Shown: positions 1 through 12,000 of the stretch, in pieces | How the letters are laid out: every line of letters begins with the position of its first letter | Position numbering within the stretch: the stretch's first letter is position 1 | Source of the DNA: Hydractinia symbiolongicarpus | Lineage: Eukaryota > Cnidaria > Hydrozoa > Anthoathecata > Hydractiniidae | Direction of reading: 5' to 3' | Assembly: GCF_029227915.1 (NCBI RefSeq) | Contig: NC_079877.1 | Location: forward strand, 3,844,001 to 3,908,000 | DNA: 64,000 nucleotides | Made by a program: the position numbers and the translations under genes | Notes under the pieces: model-generated | Seen by the model: the letters and a program-made list of their open reading frames with translations, nothing else | Databases searched by the model: none | What the model was told of the DNA's origin: nothing

Positions 1-3000
1 TAGGTCTCCATCAGCTTTCTGCCACGATCATTTTAACTTGCATTATTAAATAAATGAGTAGTAGTAAATATAGTAATAATATATAATCAATAATGAATTT
101 CGATTATAAAAATAAGGTAAAAGTTATAATGAAAAATCATATAAAATTACATCGGATAAGGCAAAATCAATTTAATTAGTAGTTGTTCTACGGGTCGTAC
201 CAACCATATTTTCCAAAATAACTAACACAATTTTCTCCGCCATTTATTTATTCGTATTGTTTTGTTTTTACTTGTGGCAACAATATCAAATATTGTTACA
301 GCATTATTATAAATTTTTCTCAGCATTACTTTAAATATTTTAAAGGAGAGGCGAACTGTGGCAGCCAGAAAATAAATTTTAAGCGAGATAAAAATATATA
401 CAGATTTCTAAATCCTAAAATCTGCTAAGATAACTACTATAATATACCAAAAAAACTATATTTCACAACTAACTACCTATATATCTTTCTAACAAAATTT
501 TTGCAGAAATTCCATGGCTGTATGGGGTGAAAATAAGTAGGTTTTAAATGTGTTTTTCAGTAACCATCAAAAATAACATCTTTTACTTGAGATAAGGATG
601 AATATTTTACGTACTTTAGTAGTAACAGCTTTTTATAACCTTCGTTTAAACTTCTTTGAACCAAAGAAATATCTGTCATAACAAACAACAATATTTTTTC
701 ATGTTTGGAGTCCCTTTTCCACAACATACTACCAAATTCGAACGATAAAGTTTGTTATCATGAGATGGTGCCAAATTTGAATAAATATACAGACCAGAAA
801 CCTTCAATAACAAATCGAACGTGCAATATGGTGGCTTCATCTTTCTTCCTTGTTTTTTTGCTTTATCTTTACTCGCTATTGTATTGGCAAGTTGGGTAGT
901 ACAAAATAATAAAAATATGTTCTTTACATGTTGTTCAACATTTTTGCCATTTTGATCTTCAACTTTTTCTTATTAAATCACTTTGTGCAGGGGCAGGAAT
1001 TTAAACAATTTAGTCTATTTTTTTACAAAGTCACTAAGAAATAGGCGTTAAAAGAACGCAAGGTGTTTAAGGGCGTTTTTTACTTAGCGCATAAAATCCT
1101 ATTTTAAAAATACATTAAAGCCAATATGAGGAAAACCAAGCAGGGAAAGGTCTATATATTAGCCAGTTTTATCCTGAGATTTAAGCCAGTTAACTTAATA
1201 TGACACGTTTCATAAAGTGACCAGTTTGCACATTGTGTTGAGGTCAAAATTTATGCACGCTTTGAAAAAATCTTTTTTTTTTTTAAGAACTACAAATTTT
1301 TGTATACCGCATGGCTTATTCTACGCTGGAGAGCATATTTCAGTAGATTTTTGGTGACCAGTCGAATAAGAGTACCATTTTATGAAAGCGTGTGTGAGAA
1401 AAAAAAGCAGAATAAAATTTATACAAGACAATATAAAATTATATTTTATAAAATAAAAATTACATTTTTTATGTGAATAAGGCATTTTCCGTTTTTATGT
1501 AACTAACAAAAACTATGACTATGTTCAATAATAGTATAAAAGTTTTTCTGCACAATTCATCTACATTCTAACTAGCTAAAAACACATTAGAAGCATTACA
1601 AAATCTACTTCTACCTAAACATCCTCCATCTATAAACAAAGTTCACCAGAAAATAGTATTTTTCAAGGTCTTGTAAAGTAAATCATTCTTTTAAGCTAAA
1701 ATCGTTGATTTAAAAAGAGCAGCTTATTCCACTACACATCTGCTTTTAATTCGAAAATTCATAGTGCCAGGCACAACAACTTTATTTATCCAACTTAACT
1801 AAGAGCAAAGCTTTAATAAAAACATCATGCGTTGTCTTTCTCCAGCTGACAAAAAAACTTTGTACATGCTGGTTACGGCTTGAAAGTTTCATATTCAGTT
1901 CAGCATGGAAATCTCTTCACAAGTCAGTCACAATAAATTTATCAGGGGGTAGTTGTACAATTTTTGTCAAGTTCTTATTTCTTTGCTGTTTTATGACCTT
2001 GATAACAAATCTTCAAAAGTAAATATGTTGTTTATTATTTTATTTTTGTTGCGAAAAACTATTGTGCAACGAAGTAAAGTATTATTTGTTTTTGTTTTTT
2101 TAACGATAACAAGCCACTACCCTTATTCGACTTACTTACTTATGTTAAAATTATGGGGGTTGGATTATGTTTTTTACGGTCACATGTTACCATTATTTAT
2201 TTTTTTCACCCCCTAATACAACAAGTAAGTCAAAGTGCAGCGAGATTAAATTAGGGGTATGCACTACAATTTTTACAGTGAGTTAAAGCAAATACTGAAT
2301 ATTGTGCCCCCTAATAAAACAACATGCGAAGTTACTCGCAGGATAATTAAGCAGCTTCTTACGTATTACATCATATCATTGATGAATATGTGCCTAACTA
2401 TATAATACATGCATGTGTGTATTATGTGTAGAAATTCTTTAGAAATTCAACCCAGAGCATATTACAAAAGCCACCCTGAAAGATTTTTGTGCTTAAGCAA
2501 AATACTTTTTTGAAATTGCAACAAGGCTTTTGACGAAAATTAAGTATGTCCAACCGACTAGCTTGACATACCCTAAATAAGCAGAGTTCTTTTGATGCTT
2601 TTTGAAACCTTAGCTTAGTAGTAGCCAGCCGGCTTGCTTGCTATTTATTACATAGCTATTTACTAAAAGTAGCCAGCTAGATAGCTGCATGTATTTAGAT
2701 ATAACAAAGTACTAAGTAAGAAAACAAAGTAAAAATCAAAAACAAAACAAGAAAGGAAGAGAAATTTCCCTTCGTTGTGTTCACGAAACGAATATTTTTG
2801 GAGTTTTTGTTTATATTTTTGCGCCAGTAATTATATCCTCTTGGTTTTGTCCCTTATTTTATTATGCGTTTTGCTGATTCTGCATTACATTGGAACTTGA
2901 CAACCCCGGGAAAACCTAAACAGTGAAGCTGACTAGTTTGCCTAGTTTAAAGGATGATTTTTCTTTAAAAAATTAAAGATGTATTTGAGATCAAGGGTTT

Positions 3001-3004
3001 CAGC
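1..3004. other. Gene-free flank upstream of FIS1
   Basis: AT-rich sequence without an exon I can support. The open frames near 705-899 and 1953-2216 are short, low in complexity and match no family I recognise. The end of this stretch must include the FIS1 promoter and 5' UTR; I see no convincing TATA box. A short GTAGCCAGC-type repeat near 2625-2690 reappears around 5815-5870. Confidence 0.5.
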
Positions 3005-6000
3005 ATGACAGAAAATTTTATTAAAGATTACATCAGTGAAGATGATCTACTGGTAAGTAACTTCGTATTTGTTCCTGCAGGTATTTCTATAAAGTGGAAA
3101 TTATTAAAAAAAAACTGGTTTCATTTTGTTTTCTTTATTATTAGCTATAGATAGATAGATAGATGTGCATATTTTACATGGCTAGCCTCGCAAATATCGA
3201 GGGATATACCCTGTCTATTATTTCCAGGAGGGGCCATGGCTTAGATGGAGAGTCCTAGAGTATTTAATGCTCATTTTGAGCGACGCAGACCCAATTAGGG
3301 CCCGCGCTCTACTAGACAACTCCCGGCAACATCCAACGGCCCACACAGTGTGCCATCTTCCCAATTTTCCTCACATGGCTTGGGTTAACTTGGGGCTATG
3401 GTAACATTCACTCGCCCATGTTAAATCGCCATCAAGAGGAATCGAACCCCGGTCTCCCGCACAGAGTACGAGAGCTATAACCACTAATCTACGGCGCCAC
3501 AAGCTATAAGTTAGCTAGCTAGATAACTTGCAAGTGTTTCCAAAATTTAAAAAGTTTGGGGTCTATTACACATGTGCAACAGAAAATATAAAGAACAGAC
3601 CACATTAATTAAAGAAATCCATCCTAAAAAAGAAAAATTCGCTTAGGGGCCTTCAAAAATATTTTTGTGGTCCGAATCTTTAGTGATATCATGCTAACGG
3701 GGCCCAAAAATTTTTTTCAAAGTCCCCTAAAAATAATCATTTTAAAAAGAATTAGAAGAAAATAGTTATAATTTATTTTCAGTTTCTCTTGGACCTTAGA
3801 CCACCATCAAAAATATGTTGTGTTCATGTCCTGAAGATCCCGCAAAAATGAGTTGGGCGGGCGGGCGGGCTGGCGGGCGGGCTGGCGTATTTTTTCCTGG
3901 GATTTTCAGATCGGAGCAAGCAAATTCGTTCCCATGGCCAAGACAGTATAGCGCCACTCTACATCGTTTGTAGACCATTTTTAGCCGCCCTGTAAACTGT
4001 CAGTAGCCACAGGAGTTCCCTAAAGGAATTAATTTTTACTGAAATTAATTTTCACGAGTTTTTATCAATTTTGCATAAATCATTTCTGGCGAAAAAAAAT
4101 TTTTTTTTGAAAAATATATATCTCGCAAAATTTTTTCCCGGTCTTTTCCCGACTTACCGATTCAGGTTTTTATTACCAGTCGGTCGGAGGATGCGAACAC
4201 AACATATTTTTGATGACGGCCTTATGCTACCCAAAAAATCTTTAATCTTCATTAATAGCCATTTTACCCTGTGTGGGTCCTGCTATTTTTACCTACACAA
4301 ACGTGCTCTTATACCCATTGTTCTAAAATAAATGGACAACTTTCCGCATGACGTATAGTTGTCCATAGATAACTTAATTTTTTACACTTTTTATAGGTAG
4401 AAAATACTAAAGCTAGCAAACTGTCAAGTTAAATATTATCTTTTTTAGGCATTTATCAATGTTATCCTGGTTTTTTGGGTAATTACTTGAATTTTTTCAA
4501 AACAATGACCTCGCCTGAAAAAGACCTGCACTTTTAACGGTGTATGTAGCTTATCGACACCCTTGTAGCAGAGCAACAGGACCTAACAAAATGGGAGGTA
4601 CTGATAAGCCATATTTTTAAAGTTTAGCAGGCTCAAGCACCACCATATCAGGGCAAGTTTGTGTAACTTTTAAAGTTTGTGTAACTTCTAAAGTTATTGG
4701 ACATCTCTGTTCCAAATATTTGTCCATAGTCTCTAAGGAATCATTAACATAATATATTCCTTCCCTTTAGGCCATTTCTGGGAATATTCTTTAATTCTCC
4801 AACTATCTGTTAAAAAATTTAAGAGAATCCTTGGGTAATCCAGTTGACGATTTGGAAAATCTAGACATTTTACCAACCACTATTGTTCTTAGCGTACAAT
4901 GATCTGATTTCAAAACCGTTTTATGACAAATCATCTGCCTTGCGCTTGGCATTGCAGCGCCCTGTTGTTACTTATTTTGGAGATGAAAAAGCTTTACACA
5001 GACAATTAGAAATAAAGGTTATTTAAAACATCACTTTCCCCTTATTAAGATTTCGGATTACATCCGAGATCTTATTAAAACGGGCGGTATTTTTCTTCTT
5101 CTTCCTCTTCTTCTTCTTCCTCTTCTTCGACCTATTTTTTAAACGATTGCCGTAACGTCACAGCTTTTAAAGTCCGGCCTGAGCCCACAACTTAGTGCTA
5201 CACCGGCCTTGTGCGTATCTTGACAATCGTAAATAATGAAGACTGTGCTACGCATTTGATCACAAATATTGTTGTAAACTGTTATTTTAATATTTCATAA
5301 GCTATGCTCGATACTTCTTTAAATTTTCGTTTCAATATGTTTTTAACGAGGTGGATTTTGTTCAACTAAACGGAGCTCTAGGGGTTAAGGTACGAATTGT
5401 ACCTTTCGAGGGACAGAGTTCAAGCAAAGCGAAGTTTTTTGAAGCAAAGGGAAATATTTGGTTGGGTTAGTATAATTATTTAACTGCCTGAATTTCAGTT
5501 CTATGGACGTTTAAAATATTCTCTTTATTGTGTCTATGTTTTCACATTTTAAGATGAAAATATCATCACGTTTTCTAGCCATGTGTAAATCTGAAACAAA
5601 TCAATTTTAAGATTTTGGCTGGCTACAAACGTAGGTTTCAAGGCTGCTTAAGCTGTACCTAGCCTTATTTATTCTTATTCTTTTAAAGTTTGGTATATCA
5701 GATTGGAAGAGGGTCATTAATATACCTCGTCCAACCCATGCTAGCATGGAAAACGGACGTTAAGCCGAGAATGATAATGAATGATGATATTGTTATTTAT
5801 TTTTATGTTGGGGTTGTGGCTAGCTACCTCTTTAGCTACCTGGGTGAAGAGTAAAAGTAGCCAAATGCAGTTTGGCTTGCTAGCTAGCTACAACAAAATT
5901 TTTAATAAATATTTCTTATACTAAATGCAGTTTAGGTAGCAACTACAGTTCCTTACTCAACAAAATAAAATTGCTGGAAGATTTTTTTAGGTAGAGGGCG

Positions 6001-9000
6001 AAGTTGCAATAAATTTTTTATTTGCATAAGGGTATTGCATTTAAAGACTGCAATACCGTTTACCTGTACTAAGCCCATTGTTAGAAACAGATTATTTTCT
6101 GTTGTTTTGTTTATATTGAAGCTGTGATTTGACGCTTATATGGATATGCAACACAGTTTACCTGTATTAGCTAAGTGTTAACAGTGTGCATCCTGTGTTA
6201 TTATGTAAACCGAAGTTACATCAAAGTTTTTTAAAAAGGGTATTACGCCTAAACGCATCGACAACATAATTTACCTGTACTAAGAGCTCAGTCCAATGTT
6301 AATGATGGCTGTTTCCTGTGTTTCTGTTTACCAAAGGTACATAGTTTTTTTAAAGCAAAGGTATTATACTTATGCGACATTGTTTGCCTGTACTAATTAC
6401 TCAGCCTGCAGTAGTTTGAACTTTTAGCGGGAATGGTCTCTGAAAAATAATAAAGGTTGGCGGACTGTGTTTGCTCTATCAAAGGGTAGCAACGAGTTGT
6501 AAATTGTGTTTTTTTCAGCTAAAGTTGTGGAAAGTTATTTTTTGAAAATTTATTACACTGGAAATACCATAATGTTGCGCACCTACTTTTTTAAAATTAT
6601 GTTACACTGGAAACACCATAATGTTCTGCCCTCCCCTTGAGTTATGACATAATATGCACCCTACTTCCAGGCATTTAACACAGGGTAACACAGTTACTTG
6701 TGGCTTAACCCAGTGTTTTGACTCTGGGTCCCCAGCTAATCTGAATATAAATACTACGGAATTGCATTTTGAATTTAGTCTCTTTTGTTAATTCTAAACC
6801 GGTGAAGTTAGTGATAAACTTTTTGTTCCTTTTGCCTACTTCTATTTCTTTTTTTGTTTTTAAACTTGTAGGATCCAACTTTATGGTTAAATCTTAGATA
6901 TCTTAAACTTCATAACGATTTTAGTCATATCGCAGGTATAATAAAACATTTCCAAAAATCGCTACACATCATCGTCATCATTTCCAACTACAAGGTCAGC
7001 CACTCATCCACACCTAATTTTTTCATAGCGCACCAAATAACTTTACGTGCCACTCTATCAAAAGTTTTCTTTAAATCTACAAAGGCAAAATAAAGATTCT
7101 TTCTCTTTCCTAAATACTTTTCCTGAAGCTGTCTGAGTAAAAATCTGTAGTGCCACGCCTGGAACAAAACCAAATTGCATCTTATCTATATCAATTCTTT
7201 CTCTAAGTAACTTAGATAGATGTGCATATTTTACATGGCTAGCCTCACTAATATCGAGTGATATACCCTGTCTATTAAGTACGAGAGCTACTACGGCACC
7301 ACTTATCAATCACTCTTTCAATAACTTTCATCACTTGATCAACCAACTTCAAACCTCAATAGTTATCTCTTTCTAATGCATCACCCTTACATCACCCTTG
7401 CCTTTGAAACAATTCACTATTACACTTGACTGCCACTCGCTTGGAATAGCACCATCCTTTATAATCTGATTAGCAAGACTTGTAATGAGCTCAACTCCAA
7501 TATACACATATGCTTTTACCATCTCTGCAGCAATACCTGATACTCCTGCAGCCTTGCCAATCTTCAATTTCCTAATAGCCTCCATTACCCATTCTGTCTT
7601 GATCTGCATAGCTGGCCCTTCTACAACATCATCATCAGACAAATTATCCTCACCCCAATCAAACTCAGTGTTAAGCAACCTCGATAATAATTCTTCCAAG
7701 CTACCGTTTTCTCCTCCTCTGTGCTAGCCAAAACACCTTCATCATCACATATACACTTCTCACCTACAACATCTTGATTAGTCTTCTTCATTTGCTCGGC
7801 TGTCTTGAATACCTCATTGCGCTGGTCTTCCCTTCTTAACACATCTGCAAATCTGTTTCTCTCTGCTTCTGATTTTGCCTTATAAACTGCTGTACGAGCA
7901 TGACGCTTTGCTTCTAAGTAAATATTTTTACTACCACCTGACTTCCACTCTTTCCAAAGTTTCCTCTGTTCCTTTATACACTGGTCAACCTCATTACTTC
8001 ACCACCAGGTCTGTCTATGTCTAGCTGGTCCTTTCGTCCACCCACATTACAGATTATTTCATTCACTTGGTTTTTAACTATAAAAAACACCTCTGTTAAA
8101 GTAGAACCTTTGCAACCAGCTACATATAGCACTAGACAACTGATGCTATTTGCCCAATTAGAGAAAGACCTGAAAAACAATTTCCCAAATATTATTTCCG
8201 GGGTTGTAGTTAAAAATGTTTGGATATACAAAGTGAATCTCCTTAGTTGTATGAAGCATTGAAAAATTAAAAAAACACAAAATTGTATCACTGTATGCTT
8301 GTACGTTGCTCCCATTATGAAGTTGTTAAGAATAACGCTGGTCGGGACATAGCTTGGTTATAACTCTCACATTTTGTGCCGGAGGTCAAAGTTCGGTTTT
8401 CCGTGTTGGCGATTTAATGGGTGAGTGTAACATTTGTAGCATACAACATCATTCACATGGAACGCAATTTGTAAATTTGGGAATGGATGGGGATGCTGGG
8501 TAAAAAAAATAATCGAAGTAAGGCAGGACAGATATTGGTGCTGCCAACAAATTATAACATTATAATTAGACCAAAATGATTTTCCAAAGTGAAGAGGGTA
8601 ATTAACACAGAATATGCGTGTTTTGGATGACCCTCACGATAGTATATGTCCTTGTTAATCATATATTGTGAGTCATTTCCAAGGCATGACCCAAATCTCT
8701 TTATGCATGAATTACATTCTCATTTCCTCTATTCAAGAGGTACATTTCCTTCCTAATTTATTTATTTATCCAACTAATTATTCATTTTTCCTTGTCTGTT
8801 TACTTATTTAATAGTTTTTTATCAAGCATGAAGGTTTCTCTTTTATAATGAAGGCACACTTTAACTTCACCATAAACAGATAATCACATGTAACACATTT
8901 CTGGACACAATAAACATGTGCTATCTAAAAATCATGAGCTAAAGCTGGTATGGCTCAGCACATGTTACCAAGAAATAATAATTTGGCCAGTGCATGAGAG

Positions 9001-12000
9001 GGTGTACCAATGCTTTACAGGAGTCGCTCTTATTTCGCAAGTGTCATCAGGTTTCGCAACACATAAAAGAAAATAAGTTCCTGATGCAAACTACATAATA
9101 ATTACATTCGATTTTCAGTAAGTTAGGCCATTATCACTAACTAAAATCATTCAGGCTACAGAAATACTGTGGTGCCATTCGATTTATAATAATAATCAAA
9201 AAAATTGTATAATGTATTAAAAAGAAGTCTAGAAGTTCTTTCTCCCGCACTGTCAATGTCGGGAGACACGTGCGATCACACGTGCATGTGCAGGCACACA
9301 TGCAAAATTGTTTAGATGATCGATATATCAAACATGCAAATCGTTACTTAGTATGATTTTTCACCTTGTATTGGGGCTAGACTTGTCATAAATTCGATGT
9401 ATTGTTCTCCTAAGACGATAACAAATGGTAATGGAGTACAAGTCCCATTGACCTACCTTCCAGATGGTGTACTTCATTAAGTTAATAGGCCACTGCTAAC
9501 TGGCTTTATATGTTTCCAGATGGACTCATTAGGAAGTACGTTGTGCACGTCATATTTACGAACTGAAGGTCAGGGAATCATTAAGTTGTATATCACAGAA
9601 GTCACTGGTGACATGCTTCGAAAATGCTTGTCACCAAATGCTTGCACAGTTTAACATGAAGCAAAACTGTACAGGAGATGCATTTGTTAGAATCTTCGCA
9701 GAACATCTTTCCTCATAAAACCGAGGGCAGGGCTGGCTTATTGCCTGCTGTGTTGTGTGGGCAGTCTATATCGGGAATATTTTAGCACGTGTGCTTTCAT
9801 TCGCACGTTTAGTTGAATATAGACATGCTATGATAAGCGATTTTTTTAGTGTTGTATATATAGTGAGCGTGAATTCTTATTGATGATAAGTTATTTATCA
9901 TGCGCATGATACTAAACAAATTTGCTTACGTTCTGGAGAAGTTTGAGGAATATATCATCCTGGACTTCAGGCTCGTGTTTTAGTTTGAAAGCTATGATAT
10001 ACAAAAGTAGCATGATAAACCATTTATTTTTAAAGAAATATATACCCCTGTTTTAAAATACTTGATATAATGGTATTATGAACTACTGCTTAGCTTATGT
10101 GTTGAATAGAACAGGGGGTTCATCTTTTTTCGTATTCAAAGATATCTCAATCTACTTTAGATTAGTGATAATGGCCTACACTTCTGTGTATATCTTTTCA
10201 GTTGAGTGAATGCAACAGAAACAACAAAATAGGAAATGATTAACAATAGGATTATGGTGTCAATTGGTATGCTTGAAGAAATACATGATTAAATATAGAT
10301 GGAAGGTGTTAATCTCTTGATCGTAATGGTGTAATATATTTTATTCATTTAACAAGGGATTTTTTTTTTAATAAAAGCTTTATAAAAAATAATTTTTTCG
10401 GAGAAACTTTCGATAGAGAAACTTTTTTGGATTTTTTGGATAAATTTTTGCGAATCTACAAATTAAAAAATTTCCGCGAGATAAGCTTTCGCGATTCGTG
10501 ATTTTTTATGTTCTTATAAAAAATAACCTATATTTCTTATGATAGAAAAGTGTTTTTTAACGATGTAATTCTCTTTTTAATGGTATGTAAAAACTTCTAT
10601 TATAAATTGGGTTCATCGTCAAAATCACAAAACAGATCAAACACATTTCTAGGCTCGTCTTCTTCTAGCTCCCACGCATCGTCGTCATCGTCTTCTTTTC
10701 CTGTAACTTGGTTATAAGCCATACATACATTTGAAACACCATCATTATTTCTAAGTTAACCAGCAATTTTTTTTCAAGTTTTAGTGGATAAATTTTCGCG
10801 AGTCGACAATTTAGAAAGTTTGTACTGAATAAACTTTCGCGAATGGCCATTTTTGAAAGCTTCGCGAGACCAAGTTTCGCGAAAAAAAGCCAAAAAACGC
10901 GAATTGTATTATCTGCTAGATTTATTGTAACATCTATAGTACTGATGATGATTTTCTACCGAAAAGATTTTGCTAAATATTTTTAAAATTGTTGTTGTGA
11001 TTTCATTTTATTTCACTGCCAGATTTTCCGAGTATCTTTCTGTATATTTTTTCAATCTCTCTTATTTGTTCATTTTTCTTATGTAAAGAAAACTTAATTT
11101 AATGCTATTTTTAGATTTTCGAAGAAAAATACAACACAGAACTAAAAAATGGGCGTGTTTCCCCTGAAACTCAATTTGAATATGCATGGTGTCTAATCAG
11201 AACTCAATATAAGGATGATATTCAAAAAGGAGTGCTCCTGCTAGAAGGTCAAATTTGATTTTTTAGTTATTAAGTTCTAGCATATATTATATTGCATGTG
11301 TACGTCCAGTTTTATATTATGATATTTAATAAGAAGTTCAGTGTTGTATTATAACAAAGCGTTGGCAAAAATTTGACCTTCCAGTTTACATGTGTGACGA
11401 ATTTTCTTGAAAAAAATTAAGGACTTGACATCAATGCCTTTATCGTGTCTCCATCGTTTTAAGCATTATTGTCTGTATTTCCATTAAAGATGTTTTTACT
11501 TGTATCTATTTTTTGTATAATTTTAGGTTTATGTGCCAGCAATGTTGATCAGCGTGATTATCTTTTCTTTATTTCAACTGGATATTACAAGTTGGCAGTA
11601 AGTTTTTTCTCAACGTATACATAATTTATGTTTGCAAATTTTACTTTTTCTGTTTAAAGTTTTTCAAACTTTTCGTCAAATCTCAGGGGAAATTATATAA
11701 AACATTTTGTGTCCAAGTTACAAATTTTTTGCATATTTAGTTGATATGTCAACTAAATTCGCATTAAATTTTGCAAGTTATCGATCTGATTTAAAAAATA
11801 ATTCGCAAAAATTTCTTCCTATGAAATTTAATTCCCTTGAAGTAACACCACTGGATGGGAGAGAAAAATCATAGTAAACATACTGGGCGAGTGTAACAAA
11901 GTCGTTAAACTACTTCCATGTTTTGAAAAACTGGTTATTGAAATAAGAATAAAAGGTATTGGTAAATTTGTCTGTGTAAGAAGGTCACCTGAGCATGATA

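Noticed and set aside
1953-2216. Open frame rich in Phe, Leu and Ile
   Set aside because: Low complexity in AT-rich DNA, no family likeness, no splice or promoter context.
3147-3500. Functional tRNA gene at the SINE head
   Set aside because: The A and B boxes are good, but the head does not close into a full cloverleaf and is followed by the SINE body.
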